Below, in pieces: positions 28,010 to 38,550 of a stretch of 64,000 nucleotides of DNA; the first letter of the stretch is position 1, and each line of letters begins with the position of its first letter. The notes under the pieces were generated by a model. That model searched no databases. It worked only from the letters and a program-made list of their open reading frames with translations, and was not told the origin of the DNA. Both the position numbers and the translations under genes were made by a program. This DNA comes from Gammaproteobacteria bacterium (GTDB lineage: Bacteria; Pseudomonadota; Gammaproteobacteria; Steroidobacterales; Steroidobacteraceae), in NCBI GenBank assembly GCA_020029535.1, contig JAIBJM010000002.1, forward strand, positions 29,458 to 93,457, in the 5' to 3' direction.

Positions 28010-29101
28010 ATGAGCAACAAAACAGCACTCATCACCGGCATCACCGGCCAGGACGGCGCCTACCTCGCAGAGCTCCTGCTACAGAAAGGTTACGAAGTGC
28101 ACGGCATCAAACGCCGCGCCTCATCCTTCAATACGGATCGCATCGATCACCTGTACGAGGATCCGCACCAGCAGGGCGTGCGGATGCGCCTGCACTACGG
28201 CGATCTGACCGACGCCACCAACCTGATCCGCATCGTGCAGCAGGTGCAGCCGGACGAGATCTACAACCTGGCGGCGCAGAGTCATGTGGCGGTGTCCTTC
28301 GAGACGCCGGAATACACGGCCAACTCCGATGCCATGGGCACGTTACGGTTGTTGGAGGCTATCCGCATCCTGGGGCTGGAGAAGAAGACCCGCTTCTACC
28401 AGGCCTCCACCTCCGAGATGTTCGGCAAGGTACAGGAGATTCCGCAGAAGGAGACCACGCCGTTCTATCCGCGCTCGCCTTATGGCGCGGCCAAGGTGTA
28501 TGCCTACTGGATCACGGTGAACTACCGCGAGGCCTACGGCATGTATGCCTGCAATGGCATTCTCTTCAACCACGAATCGCCGGTGCGTGGTGAGACATTC
28601 GTAACACGCAAGATCACGCGTGGTCTGGCCCGCATCAAGGAAGGCCTGGACGACATGCTGTACCTCGGCAATCTGGATTCGCTGCGCGACTGGGGTCATG
28701 CGCGCGACTATGTGGTGGCGCAATGGCTGATGCTGCAGCAGAAGGAGGCGGAGGATTTCGTCATCGCCACCGGCAAGCAGTATTCGGTGCGCGAGTTTGT
28801 CGAGCGCGTCGGTGCGCACCTTGACATGCGCATCGAGTGGCGTGGCAAGGGCGTCGACGAGCAGGGCGTCGATGCGAAGTCGGGTCGAACCCTGGTCAAG
28901 GTCGATGCGCGGTATTTCCGACCCACCGAGGTGGAAACGCTGCTGGGCGATCCCACCAAGGCCAACCAGAAGCTGGGCTGGACACCGGCCACCAGTTTCG
29001 AGCAGCTGGTGGCTGAAATGACCGATGCCGATCTCGAACATGCCCGCCGCGATGCGCTGATGGCCCGCGAAGGCTTCAAGACCTACAAGCGGCGCGAGTG
29101 A
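28010..29101 (+). CDS. gmd: GDP-mannose 4,6-dehydratase
   Basis: [95 protein letters not shown]. Confidence 0.97.
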   Translation: MSNKTALITGITGQDGAYLAELLLQKGYEVHGIKRRASSFNTDRIDHLYEDPHQQGVRMRLHYGDLTDATNLIRIVQQVQPDEIYNLAAQSHVAVSFETPEYTANSDAMGTLRLLEAIRILGLEKKTRFYQASTSEMFGKVQEIPQKETTPFYPRSPYGAAKVYAYWITVNYREAYGMYACNGILFNHESPVRGETFVTRKITRGLARIKEGLDDMLYLGNLDSLRDWGHARDYVVAQWLMLQQKEAEDFVIATGKQYSVREFVERVGAHLDMRIEWRGKGVDEQGVDAKSGRTLVKVDARYFRPTEVETLLGDPTKANQKLGWTPATSFEQLVAEMTDADLEHARRDALMAREGFKTYKRRE

Positions 29102-29105
29102 ACCG

Positions 29106-30059
29106 ATGAAACCCGATTCGCGCATCTTCGTTGCCGGCCACAACGGGCTGGTGGGCTCGGCGCTGGTGCGGCGCTGGCGCAAGGCCGGCTTCAATAATCT
29201 GCTGCTGAGACGCAGCGCTGAGGTCGATCTGACCGATCAGGCGGCGACCGAAGCGTTCTTTGCCAACGAGAAGCCGGAGTACGTGCTGCTGGCAGCGGCG
29301 AAGGTGGGCGGCATCCACGCCAACGATACCTATCCGGCCGAGTTCATCCGCGACAATCTGGCCATCCAGACCAATGTCATCCATGCCGCACGCAAGCACG
29401 GCGTGAAGAAACTGCTGTTTCTCGGCAGCAGCTGCATCTATCCCAAGCTGGCGCCGCAGCCGATGAATGAGGACTGCCTGCTGACCGGGCCGCTGGAGCC
29501 TACCAACCAGTGGTACGCCATCGCCAAGATTGCGGGCCTCAAGATGTGCCAGGCCTACCGGCGCCAATACGGGTTCAATGCCATCGCGGCCATGCCCACC
29601 AATCTGTACGGACCGAACGATAACTTCGACCTGCAGAACTCGCATGTGCTGCCGGCGCTGATCCGCAAGTTTCATGAAGCGAAACAGCTGAACGCACCGG
29701 TGGTGGAGATCTGGGGCACCGGCAACCCACGCCGCGAATTCCTGCATGCCGACGATCTGGCCGACGCCTGCCTGCACCTGATGCAGAGCTATGACGATGA
29801 GCAGCTGGTGAACGTGGGTTGGGGGAGCGACGTCAGCATCGCGGAGCTGGCGGCAATGGTGGCCAGGGTGGTGGGGTATCAGGGCCGCATGCACTTCGAC
29901 ACCAGCAAGCCCGACGGCACGCCACGCAAGTTGCTCGACACCGGGCGCCTGACGGCATTGGGCTGGCAACCGAAAATTCCGCTCGAACAGGGTTTGCGCG
30001 ATACCTACGCCTGGTTCGCCAACAAGTGCGGGACTTTTCCTACAACAAAGTCGCACTGA
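29106..30059 (+). CDS. fcl: GDP-L-fucose synthase
   Basis: [77 protein letters not shown]. Confidence 0.97.
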   Translation: MKPDSRIFVAGHNGLVGSALVRRWRKAGFNNLLLRRSAEVDLTDQAATEAFFANEKPEYVLLAAAKVGGIHANDTYPAEFIRDNLAIQTNVIHAARKHGVKKLLFLGSSCIYPKLAPQPMNEDCLLTGPLEPTNQWYAIAKIAGLKMCQAYRRQYGFNAIAAMPTNLYGPNDNFDLQNSHVLPALIRKFHEAKQLNAPVVEIWGTGNPRREFLHADDLADACLHLMQSYDDEQLVNVGWGSDVSIAELAAMVARVVGYQGRMHFDTSKPDGTPRKLLDTGRLTALGWQPKIPLEQGLRDTYAWFANKCGTFPTTKSH

Positions 30060-30159
30060 ACCTCAGCTGTCAGAAATCACAGTTATGCCGTCGCGTCAGT
30101 TGATTGTCTGCGTTCAGCAACGTTCCTAAGTGTACGAACTATAAGTAATATAGCCTTCC

Positions 30160-31242
30160 ATGACTTCACTATGGTCCGCAGGCGTGGCTGGTCTGATTAC
30201 CGCCATCGCCATTGTCGTCTTGAGACCCCTCGCGGTAACCCTCGATTTCATCGATCGGCCCGGCGGACGAAAAACCCATAATGGTGAGGTGCCTGTCATC
30301 GGCGGTCTGGCCATGTTCATCGGCGTGGTCGTCGGTCTCGGCGTACTGCTGTACGACGCGACGACGAATGTCGCCCCTTTGAATGCCGCCTTCGGGCTGC
30401 TGGTGGTCGTTGGCCTGTTCGACGATCGCTTTGGACTGTCTCCGTGGATCAGGCTGCCGGTGCACGCTGCGGTGGCGCTGTTGCTGGTGGAAGCGGCGGG
30501 CTGTCGTGTTACCACACTCGGGAATGCCTTTGCGCTGGGGGATATCCAGTTCGCCGGCATCTGGGTGTATGTGGCCAGCGTCATCCTGATCGCGGCGGCC
30601 ATCAACGCCTTCAACATGCTCGATGGCATGGATGGGCTGGCAGGCACCACCGCGGGGGTGGCCATTACCGCGCTGGGCTGGGTGGCCTGGCGCGATGGCG
30701 ATACGCAGTCGCTGGGCATCTGCGCCGTGCTGCTGGGCGCCATCTGCGGCTTCCTGCTGTTCAACGTGCCGATGGCGCAAAATCGGCCCTTGCGTTGCTT
30801 CATGGGCGATGCCGGCAGTACGCTGCTGGGTGTGGCGGTGGCGTGGACCATGGTGCGGCTGACGCAGCCGGGTTCGGGGGCTCATCCCGGCATCTCGCCG
30901 GTCACCGCGCTGTGGATTGGCGGTCTGCCGTTGTTCGAACTGCTGTGGTCCTTTTTGCGCCGGGTTGCACGTGGTGGCTCGCCGTTTGTAGCCGACACCG
31001 AGCACTTCCATCATCTGGTGATTCGCGCCGGTTACAGTGTGCGCGCGGCCTTCATACTGTTCTTCGTTGTGGCGGTGGCCCTTGCCACGGCCGGCCTGGC
31101 GCTGGAGTCGGCCGGTGTGCCGGCCTACATCTCGCTGCTGCTGCTGGCCTGCGCCGGTGTCATTTTCGTGTGCTCCATGTATCGAATCGAGAAACTGCTG
31201 CCCTGGCTGCCGCATCAGGCACGCAGAACCTCCGTTAGTTGA
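30160..31242 (+). CDS. WecA-like undecaprenyl-phosphate sugar-1-phosphate transferase
   Basis: DFIDRPGGRKTHNGEVPVIGGLAMF, NAFNMLDGMDGLAG, CFMGDAGSTLLG, DTEHFHHLVIRAG. Confidence 0.9.
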   Translation: MTSLWSAGVAGLITAIAIVVLRPLAVTLDFIDRPGGRKTHNGEVPVIGGLAMFIGVVVGLGVLLYDATTNVAPLNAAFGLLVVVGLFDDRFGLSPWIRLPVHAAVALLLVEAAGCRVTTLGNAFALGDIQFAGIWVYVASVILIAAAINAFNMLDGMDGLAGTTAGVAITALGWVAWRDGDTQSLGICAVLLGAICGFLLFNVPMAQNRPLRCFMGDAGSTLLGVAVAWTMVRLTQPGSGAHPGISPVTALWIGGLPLFELLWSFLRRVARGGSPFVADTEHFHHLVIRAGYSVRAAFILFFVVAVALATAGLALESAGVPAYISLLLLACAGVIFVCSMYRIEKLLPWLPHQARRTSVS

Positions 31243-33242
31243 TCATCGCATCCGTGCTGGCTGACCTACCTCCCGACCTTAATCCCCTCACCGTCACCGC
31301 CACCCGCATCGAGGCACCACTGCTCGAAGTGCCGGCGGCGGTGTCGTCGGTGGCGATCCGCGACGCGGGTCTGGGCGTCAATCTGTCGGATTCGCTGGGC
31401 GCGGTGCCGGGCCTGCTGGCGCGCGACCGGCAGAACTACGCCCAGGACACGCAGATCTCGGTGCGGGGTTTCGGAGCGCGTTCCACCTTCGGTATCCGCG
31501 GTGTGCGTCTTTACGTGGATGGCATTCCGGCCACGCAGCCTGACGGGCAGGGGCAGGTATCGCATTTCAATCTGGCCACCGCGCAACGGGTCGAGATCCT
31601 GCGCGGGCCGTTTTCGGCGTTGTATGGCAATTCCTCGGGTGGGGTGATCCAGCTGTTCACCGCCGACGGGGCCGGCGAGCCGTCGCTGAATGGTGGTGTG
31701 GCGCTGGGCAGTTTTTCCACCCATCGCGTCAACGTGGGGAGCGAGGGCGAAGTGGGCTCCTGGCGCTACAACTTCGGCTACATGGATTTCGGCACCGATG
31801 GCGCGCGCGGCCACAGCGCGGCCACGCGTGAATCGATGCAGCTGAAGGTGGGCGCGAAGCTGGCCGACAATCATCAGCTGACGTTGCTGTACAACGATTT
31901 CGATGCGCCGGACGCCCAGGACCCGTTGGGCCTGACGAGCGCGCAGTTCAATGCCGATCCATGGCAGGCCGCGCCGGTCAGCTTGCAGTTCAACACGCGC
32001 AAGAGCGCCAGCCAGCGCCAGGGCGGTGTGTTGTACGACTGGCAGCTGTCCGATGCACAGCAGCTGCATCTGATGGGTTACACCGGCCGGCGTACGGTGC
32101 TGCAGTACCTGTCCATCCCGGCTGGGCCGCAGGCCAATCCGGCTCACTCGGGTGGCGTGGTCGATCTGGGCACCCGCTACGAGGGTGGCGAGATGCGCTG
32201 GAGCGGAGACCTTTACCCGCTGCAGCTGGTGGCGGGTCTGACCTATGACGGTCTGTCGCAGCGCCGGCGCGGCTTCGAGAATTTCATCGGCAGCACATTG
32301 GGTGTGCGCGGCGCGTTGCGACGCGACGAGCTGAACAAGGTGCACGCCTTCGACCAGTATGCGCAGGCGGCATTGCGGTTGACGCCGAGCTGGTCGGCAC
32401 AGCTGGGAATTCGGCACAGCGAGGTGCAGTTCAAGTCCGACGACGATTATGTTCGCGCCGGCAATGCAGACGACAGTGGCAGCGCTGACTACAGCGCCAC
32501 CACACCGGTGGCCAGCCTGCTGTGGCGGCCGCGATCCGACCTCAGTCTGTATGGAGCCTTCGGCCGCGGCTTCGAAACGCCCACCTTCGCCGAGCTGGCG
32601 TACCGCAGCGATGGCGCAGGGCTGAACTTCGCGCTCGATCCGGCACGCACCCGCCATTTCGAACTGGGTACCAAGTGGCAGAGCGCCACGGCGCACGCCG
32701 AACTGGCGCTGTTCCGCGCCGACACGCGCGATGAACTGGTGGTGGCCAGCAGCAGTGGCGGTCGATCGGTGTATGCGAACGCCGGCCGCACCCGTCGTGA
32801 GGGCGTTGAACTCGGTGCAGGTTTTGCCTTCGCTTCCCGCTGGCAATCCGGGCTGACTTACACCTGGCTGCAGGCCACAGTGCGTGAGGGCGAGGGTGCG
32901 CTGGTGAGCGGCAATCGCATCCCCGGCGTACCGCATTCGGCGCTGGCGGCCACGCTTAACTGGACCGAGGGCAGCTGGCAGGCCGAATTGCAGGGCAGTT
33001 ACCTGTCGCGCGTCATGGTCAACGACGCGAATGCCGAGTCGGCGCCTCCGTATGCGCTGTTCAATCTCACGCTCAGCCATCGCTGGCAGCAGCCGTCATC
33101 GCAGGTGCAGGTGTTCCTGCGCGTCGACAATCTGCTGGATCGCCGCTACGTCGGCTCGGTCATCGTCAACGATGCCAACGGCCGCTTCTACGAATCCGGC
33201 GCCGGTCGTGCGCTGCTGTTGGGGTTACGGCTGGCGCAGTGA
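31239..33242 (+). CDS. TonB-dependent receptor (start uncertain, signal peptide missing or truncated)
   Basis: LTVTATRIEAPLLEVPAAVSSV plug, VRGFGARSTFGIRGVRLYVDGIP, VEILRGPFSALYGNSSGGVI, C-terminal aromatic beta strands. Confidence 0.9.
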   Translation: MIIASVLADLPPDLNPLTVTATRIEAPLLEVPAAVSSVAIRDAGLGVNLSDSLGAVPGLLARDRQNYAQDTQISVRGFGARSTFGIRGVRLYVDGIPATQPDGQGQVSHFNLATAQRVEILRGPFSALYGNSSGGVIQLFTADGAGEPSLNGGVALGSFSTHRVNVGSEGEVGSWRYNFGYMDFGTDGARGHSAATRESMQLKVGAKLADNHQLTLLYNDFDAPDAQDPLGLTSAQFNADPWQAAPVSLQFNTRKSASQRQGGVLYDWQLSDAQQLHLMGYTGRRTVLQYLSIPAGPQANPAHSGGVVDLGTRYEGGEMRWSGDLYPLQLVAGLTYDGLSQRRRGFENFIGSTLGVRGALRRDELNKVHAFDQYAQAALRLTPSWSAQLGIRHSEVQFKSDDDYVRAGNADDSGSADYSATTPVASLLWRPRSDLSLYGAFGRGFETPTFAELAYRSDGAGLNFALDPARTRHFELGTKWQSATAHAELALFRADTRDELVVASSSGGRSVYANAGRTRREGVELGAGFAFASRWQSGLTYTWLQATVREGEGALVSGNRIPGVPHSALAATLNWTEGSWQAELQGSYLSRVMVNDANAESAPPYALFNLTLSHRWQQPSSQVQVFLRVDNLLDRRYVGSVIVNDANGRFYESGAGRALLLGLRLAQ

Positions 33243-33256
33243 TTGCATCTGCCGGC

Positions 33257-33949
33257 ATGATGATGCCGCGGATGACCCACACGACTGAACTGCTCTGGCG
33301 CGAATACGACAGCGGCGAACAGCTGGCCGAGGTGTTGGCGGCCGAGCTGGCCGGCTGGCTGCACGATCAATTGGCGCGGCAATCCGCGCTGACACTGGCG
33401 CTGCCGGGCGGCCGCTCGCCCTGGCCCATCTATCGCCGGCTGGCGCAGCAGCCACTGCGCTGGAGCGACATTACCATCGTGCCCACCGACGATCGGCGGG
33501 TGCCGGTCGATGATCCGCTCAGCAACTTTGCACAGCTCAAGCAAAGCTTTGCCGCCACCGGCGCGAAACTGGTGCCGCTGGTTGCCGATGCCGCGCTGTC
33601 CTACGTTCCTTGGCCGCCGGCGCTGGCATGGTTGGGCATGGGGCTGGATGGTCACACCGCTTCGATCTTTCCCGGCCCCGATCTGCAGGCGGCGCTGCAG
33701 GCACCGCCGTCGCGGCGCGCGATCGGGGTGCTGCCTGACCCGCTGCCGGCCGAAGCGCCGGTGGCGCGGGTCACGCTGACCCGCGCAAGCTTGCTGTCGG
33801 CGCGGCGTCTGATCGTGGTGATCCAAGGCGCTGCCAAGCGCCAGGTCCTGGAGCAGGCCTGGGCAGAGCGCGGCGCGGCCGCGCCGCCCATTGTCCAGGT
33901 GCTGTCGCAGGCTGTGCGGCCGGTCGAAGTTTTCTGGAGCCCAACATGA
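33257..33949 (+). CDS. pgl: 6-phosphogluconolactonase
   Basis: [47 protein letters not shown]; followed by edd. Confidence 0.9.
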   Translation: MMMPRMTHTTELLWREYDSGEQLAEVLAAELAGWLHDQLARQSALTLALPGGRSPWPIYRRLAQQPLRWSDITIVPTDDRRVPVDDPLSNFAQLKQSFAATGAKLVPLVADAALSYVPWPPALAWLGMGLDGHTASIFPGPDLQAALQAPPSRRAIGVLPDPLPAEAPVARVTLTRASLLSARRLIVVIQGAAKRQVLEQAWAERGAAAPPIVQVLSQAVRPVEVFWSPT

Positions 33950-35766
33950 CCTTGCATGCCGTCGTCGAATCGGTGACCCAACGGGTGATCGAGCGCTCAC
34001 GCGCCTCGCGCAGCGCCTACCTGCAGCTGATCGAACGCGAACGCGAGCGCGGTGTGGACCGGCCGCAGTTGTCCTGCGGCAATCTGGCGCATGGCTTCGC
34101 CGCCGCCGGCGAGGACAAGGCCAGCATCCGCGCCGGCGGCGCCATGAACATCGCCATCGTCACGGCCTACAACGACATGCTGTCAGCGCATCAGCCCTAC
34201 GGCCGCTATCCCGATCAGATCAAGCTGTTCGCGCGTGAGGCGGGCGTCACCGCGCAGGTGGCCGGTGGTGTGCCGGCCATGTGCGATGGCGTGACCCAGG
34301 GTCAGCCCGGCATGGAGATCGGCCTGTTCAGTCGCGACGTCATCGCGCTGTCGACGGCGGTGGCGCTGTCGCACGGCATGTTCGAGGGTGCGGCCCTGCT
34401 GGGCATCTGCGACAAGATCGTGCCGGGACTGCTGATCGGCGCGCTGCGCTTCGGCCATCTGCCCACCATCATGATTCCCGGCGGTCCCATGCCTTCGGGG
34501 CTCGGCAACAAGGAAAAGCAGCGCGTGCGGCAGCTGTATGCCGAGGGCAAGGCCACGCGCGAGCAGCTGCTGGAGGTGGAGGCGGCTTCCTATCATACCG
34601 GCGGAACCTGCACGTTTTATGGCACCGCCAATTCCAATCAGATGCTGATGGAGGTGATGGGCCTGCACATCCCTGGCGCCGCCTTCGTCAATCCGGGCAC
34701 CCGGCTGCGGCAGGCATTGACGCGCGCCGCCGTACACCGCCTGGCCGCCATCGGCTGGCGTGGCGAGGACTACCGCCCGCTGGGTCGCTGCGTCGACGAG
34801 AAGGCTATCGTCAATGCCATTGTGGGCCTGCTGGCCACCGGCGGTTCCACCAACCACGCCATCCATCTGCCGGCCATTGCGCGTGCGGCCGGCATCGTCA
34901 TCGACTGGGAGGATTTCGATCGGTTGTCGGCGGTGGTGCCGCTGATCGCGCGCATCTATCCCAGCGGCTCGGCCGATGTGAACGACTTCCACGCTGCTGG
35001 CGGCATGCCCTTCGTGATCCGTGAACTGCTGGGCGCCGGCCTGCTGCACCGGGATCTGCTGACCGTCGGAGGCAAGGATCTTGGCGACTATGCCTGCGAA
35101 CCCACACTCGACAGCGAGGCGCTGCTGTGGAAAGACGCGCCGGTGCAGAGCCGCGCCGAGGCCATCCTGCGTCCGGCTGCTGCGCCATTCAGCGTCGATG
35201 GTGGCATGCGTCTGGTCAGCGGCAATCTGGGCCGCGCCATCTTCAAGACCAGCGCCGTCAAACCCGAGCACTGGACCATCGAGGCGCCGGCGCGCGTGTT
35301 CTTCGACCAGGATCAGGTGCTGACGGCCTTCAAGGCCGGCGAACTGGATCGCGATGTGGTGGTGGTGGTGCGTTTCCAGGGACCACGCGCCAATGGCATG
35401 CCCGAACTGCACAAGCTGACGCCCTCGCTGGGCGTATTGCTGGACAAGGGCTTCAAGGTGGCGCTGGTCACCGATGGGCGCATGTCCGGCGCCTCGGGCA
35501 AGGTGCCGGCGGCTATTCATGTGGTGCCCGAGTCCATCAACGCCGGTCCCATCGGCAAGCTGCGCGACGGCGATGTGGTGCGGCTGTGCGCCGAACGCGG
35601 CGAGCTGTCGGCATTGGTGGACTCCGCGCTGTGGGCCGCGCGCGATATCGCACCGGCACCGCCGCCCGCCACCGGCACTGGCCGCGAGCTGTACGCCTTC
35701 ATGCGTCACGGTGCCGACGGCGCCGAGCAGGGCGCCTCGGCCATGCTGTCGGCCGCCAGCTTGTGA
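33946..35766 (+). CDS. edd: Phosphogluconate dehydratase
   Basis: [25 protein letters not shown]-type motif, [82 protein letters not shown]. Confidence 0.97.
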   Translation: MTLHAVVESVTQRVIERSRASRSAYLQLIERERERGVDRPQLSCGNLAHGFAAAGEDKASIRAGGAMNIAIVTAYNDMLSAHQPYGRYPDQIKLFAREAGVTAQVAGGVPAMCDGVTQGQPGMEIGLFSRDVIALSTAVALSHGMFEGAALLGICDKIVPGLLIGALRFGHLPTIMIPGGPMPSGLGNKEKQRVRQLYAEGKATREQLLEVEAASYHTGGTCTFYGTANSNQMLMEVMGLHIPGAAFVNPGTRLRQALTRAAVHRLAAIGWRGEDYRPLGRCVDEKAIVNAIVGLLATGGSTNHAIHLPAIARAAGIVIDWEDFDRLSAVVPLIARIYPSGSADVNDFHAAGGMPFVIRELLGAGLLHRDLLTVGGKDLGDYACEPTLDSEALLWKDAPVQSRAEAILRPAAAPFSVDGGMRLVSGNLGRAIFKTSAVKPEHWTIEAPARVFFDQDQVLTAFKAGELDRDVVVVVRFQGPRANGMPELHKLTPSLGVLLDKGFKVALVTDGRMSGASGKVPAAIHVVPESINAGPIGKLRDGDVVRLCAERGELSALVDSALWAARDIAPAPPPATGTGRELYAFMRHGADGAEQGASAMLSAASL

Positions 35767-35771
35767 CCAGC

Positions 35772-36734
35772 ATGCAGATCGCCACCGTCGATATTGGCGG
35801 CACGCATGCGCGTTTCGCACTGGCCGACGTCGGTGCGCACGGCATCGAATTGCTTGGTGAACCGGCCATTCTGCGCACTGCCGATTACGCTGGCTTGCGT
35901 GAGGCTTGGCAGACTTGGGCTGCCACGCTCGGCCCGACACCGCCGCGCGCAGCCATTGCCGCGGCCACCTCCATCCGCGGTGAGCTGCTGAAGTTCACCA
36001 ACAACCCCTGGACCATCCGGCGTGCGACGCTGGCCTCGGACCTGGGACTGGAAGCCTGCACGCTGGTCAACGATCTCGAAGCGGTGGGTCATGCCGTGGC
36101 GCGCGCCGTGCCGGCCGACCTGCGGCACATTGCCGGGCCCGATCACTCGTTGCCGGCGCGCGGCCTGATCAGCGTGATCGGTGTGGGCACAGGCTTCGGT
36201 GTGGCGCAGTTGTTACGCAGTGATGCCGGGTACCAGGTGCTGTCGGCCGAAGGCGGGCACGCCGGCTTCGCGCCGGTGGATGAGATCGACGATGCCATCC
36301 TCGTGCGCCTGCGCCGTGAGCATGGGCGCGTATCCACCGAGCGTGTGGTCTCGGGGCCGGGCCTGGTCGCGATCTATCAAACGCTGGCGGCGCTGGAGGG
36401 CAGCATTGCTCCCGTCACCGATGACAAGGCGCTGTGGCAGGCGGCCCTGAATGACGGTGATGCACTGGCGGTACGCGCGCTGCAACGCTTCTGCCAGTGC
36501 TTCGGCAGCGCGGCCGGCGACATTGCGCTGATCCATGGCGCCGCTGCGGTGGTGCTGGGCGGCGGAATGGCGCTGCGACTGCGCGACCGGTTGGCACAGG
36601 CCGGTTTCGCCCAGCATTTTGTTGCCAAGGGCCGTTTCGAACCACTGATGCGCGGACTGCCGGTCAAGCTGATCGTGCATCCGCAGCCGGGTCTGTATGG
36701 CGCCGCCGCAGCCTTTGCCAGGGAGCATGCATGA
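35772..36734 (+). CDS. glk: Glucokinase
   Basis: IATVDIGGTHARFALADV, TNNPWTIRRATL, LVNDLEAVGHAVA, VIGVGTGFGVAQLL, EGGHAGFAPVDEID. Confidence 0.93.
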   Translation: MQIATVDIGGTHARFALADVGAHGIELLGEPAILRTADYAGLREAWQTWAATLGPTPPRAAIAAATSIRGELLKFTNNPWTIRRATLASDLGLEACTLVNDLEAVGHAVARAVPADLRHIAGPDHSLPARGLISVIGVGTGFGVAQLLRSDAGYQVLSAEGGHAGFAPVDEIDDAILVRLRREHGRVSTERVVSGPGLVAIYQTLAALEGSIAPVTDDKALWQAALNDGDALAVRALQRFCQCFGSAAGDIALIHGAAAVVLGGGMALRLRDRLAQAGFAQHFVAKGRFEPLMRGLPVKLIVHPQPGLYGAAAAFAREHA

Positions 36735-37354
36735 TGAAGCCGATCGAAGCCCTGATGCGACGTGCGCCGGTGATTCCGGTGCTGGTGATCGATGACGTGG
36801 CGCATGCGGTGCCGGTGGCTGCAGCGCTGGTGGCCGGCGGTCTCACGGTGCTGGAGGTCACCTTGCGCACACCGGCGGCGTTGGCCGTGATCCGCGAAAT
36901 GGCGCGCGTGCCGGGTGCGGTGGTAGGCGCTGGCACCGTGCTGAACGGCAACGATGTGGGCGCCAGCCGCGAAGCCGGGGCCCAGTTCATCGTCAGTCCC
37001 GGGCTGACCACACAGGTGGTACAGGCCGCGGAACGCGCGCAGCTGCCGATACTGCCCGGCATCGCCAACGCCAGCGATCTGATGCGTGGACTGGATCTCG
37101 GGCTCAGCCACTTCAAATTTTTTCCAGCCGAATCGCTGGGCGGCGTCGGCACTCTGAAGGCGCTGGCCGCGCCCTTCGCGCAGTGCCTGTTCTGTCCCAC
37201 CGGCGGCATTCGCGCCGAGACGGCCGCCAGCTGGCTGGCGCTGCCGTCGGTGCTTTGCGTGGGTGGCAGCTGGCTGGTGCCGCCAGGATTGCCGGATGTG
37301 GCCGCCATCGAATCGCGCGCCCGGGCGGCCGCGACTGGCTTCACAAAACTTTAA
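36731..37354 (+). CDS. eda: KDPG/KHG aldolase
   Basis: VIPVLVIDDVAHAVPVAAALVAGGLTVLEVTLRTPAAL, GAGTVLNGNDV, FVSPGLT-type IVSPGLTTQVV, FKFFPAESLGGVGTLKALAAPF. Confidence 0.96.
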   Translation: MMKPIEALMRRAPVIPVLVIDDVAHAVPVAAALVAGGLTVLEVTLRTPAALAVIREMARVPGAVVGAGTVLNGNDVGASREAGAQFIVSPGLTTQVVQAAERAQLPILPGIANASDLMRGLDLGLSHFKFFPAESLGGVGTLKALAAPFAQCLFCPTGGIRAETAASWLALPSVLCVGGSWLVPPGLPDVAAIESRARAAATGFTKL

Positions 37355-37434
37355 AAATATCAGGAAGTTACAAAATAATCCGCAGCATGCTGTCTTATCA
37401 TTCCCCGCCTTACTGTGGACATGGGGCCGTCTTG

Positions 37435-38550
37435 ATGTTGCGCGAAGGAAAGAGCATGCCGGCGAAGTGGCGAGGCAGACATCACGGGGTATGGCTGAAG
37501 TCAGTTCTGGCACTGGCAATGCCCATGCTGGCCGGGGTAGCCACTGCCGCGGCGCCCCCCACCGCCACCACCGGCGGGCAGGCGGTCAGCGTGATGACGC
37601 CGGCGCGCACGGCGCTGACACGCAAACTGCTCGCCACTGGCTCGATCTTCGCCTGGCAGGAAATCGTCATTGCCCCCGAGGTTGGCGGTTACCAGGTGGC
37701 GGCAGTCAATGTCGAGATCGGCGATCGCGTCAAGCGTGGTCAGGTACTGGCGCGGCTGTCTTCCGAGCTGCTGCAGTCACAGGTGGACATTACCCGCGCC
37801 GGCGTCAAGCAGGCCGAAGCCAGTCTGGCCAATACGCGTGCGGCGCTGAATCGTGGTGAGGCCATCGCCGCCAATGGCGCGCTGTCGCGCGCCGATCTGG
37901 ACACGCTGCGCGCCAATGCCATCGCGGCCGAGGCCGCTGTGGCCACGGCGCAGGCCAATCTCGAATCTGCCGAGCTCCGGTTGCGCTTTACGCAGGTGCG
38001 GGCGTCGGATGATGGTGTCATCACCGCGCGCACGGTGAATGTGGGTCAGGTGGTGCAGGCCGGCACCGAGATCATGCGTCTGCTGCGCCACGGACGCGTG
38101 GAGTGGCGTGCCGAAGTGCCCGAAGCCGACATGCGTGAAGTGCGCGCCGGCCAGAAGGTGAGGATCACCACCGTCAATGGTACGGCGCTGACCGGCAAGG
38201 TGCGCAGCGTGGCGCCCACCATCCAGAGCAACAACCGCACCGGCCTGGTCTATGTGGACGTGGCCGGGCAGGGCGTGCGGCCCGGCATGTTCGCGCGCGG
38301 CGAGATCGAGGTGGGCAATGCCTCGGCACTGATGGTGCCCATTGGCGCGGTGCTGGTGCAGGATGGCTACAGCTATGTCTTCGTGCTGCGCGCCGATACC
38401 ACCGTGGAACGCCGCCGCGTCAGCACCGGCGCCATGCGGGCCGGGCAGGTCGAGATCAGTGCCGGACTGAAGGATTCCGAACGCATCGTCGCCAGCGGCG
38501 TGGCCTTCCTCAGCGACGGCCAGCGCGTCAACGTGAGGCCAGCAAAATGA
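37435..38550 (+). CDS. RND efflux periplasmic adaptor subunit
   Basis: Lipoyl/barrel-sandwich VNVEIGDRVKRGQVLARLSSELLQSQV, coiled coil, RASDDGVITARTVNVGQVVQAGTEIMRL; directly upstream of an RND pump. Confidence 0.92.
   Translation: MLREGKSMPAKWRGRHHGVWLKSVLALAMPMLAGVATAAAPPTATTGGQAVSVMTPARTALTRKLLATGSIFAWQEIVIAPEVGGYQVAAVNVEIGDRVKRGQVLARLSSELLQSQVDITRAGVKQAEASLANTRAALNRGEAIAANGALSRADLDTLRANAIAAEAAVATAQANLESAELRLRFTQVRASDDGVITARTVNVGQVVQAGTEIMRLLRHGRVEWRAEVPEADMREVRAGQKVRITTVNGTALTGKVRSVAPTIQSNNRTGLVYVDVAGQGVRPGMFARGEIEVGNASALMVPIGAVLVQDGYSYVFVLRADTTVERRRVSTGAMRAGQVEISAGLKDSERIVASGVAFLSDGQRVNVRPAK

Noticed and set aside
27032-28010. Plus-strand ORFs 27032-27415 and 27219-28010
   Set aside because: Antisense to the VapBC-like pair with no domain features; the minus-strand genes have clear family motifs.
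31266-33080. 604-aa minus-strand ORF
   Set aside because: Fully antisense to the TonB receptor with strong motifs; no recognisable domain.
34183-35940. 585-aa minus-strand ORF
   Set aside because: Antisense to edd and glk; composition artefact.
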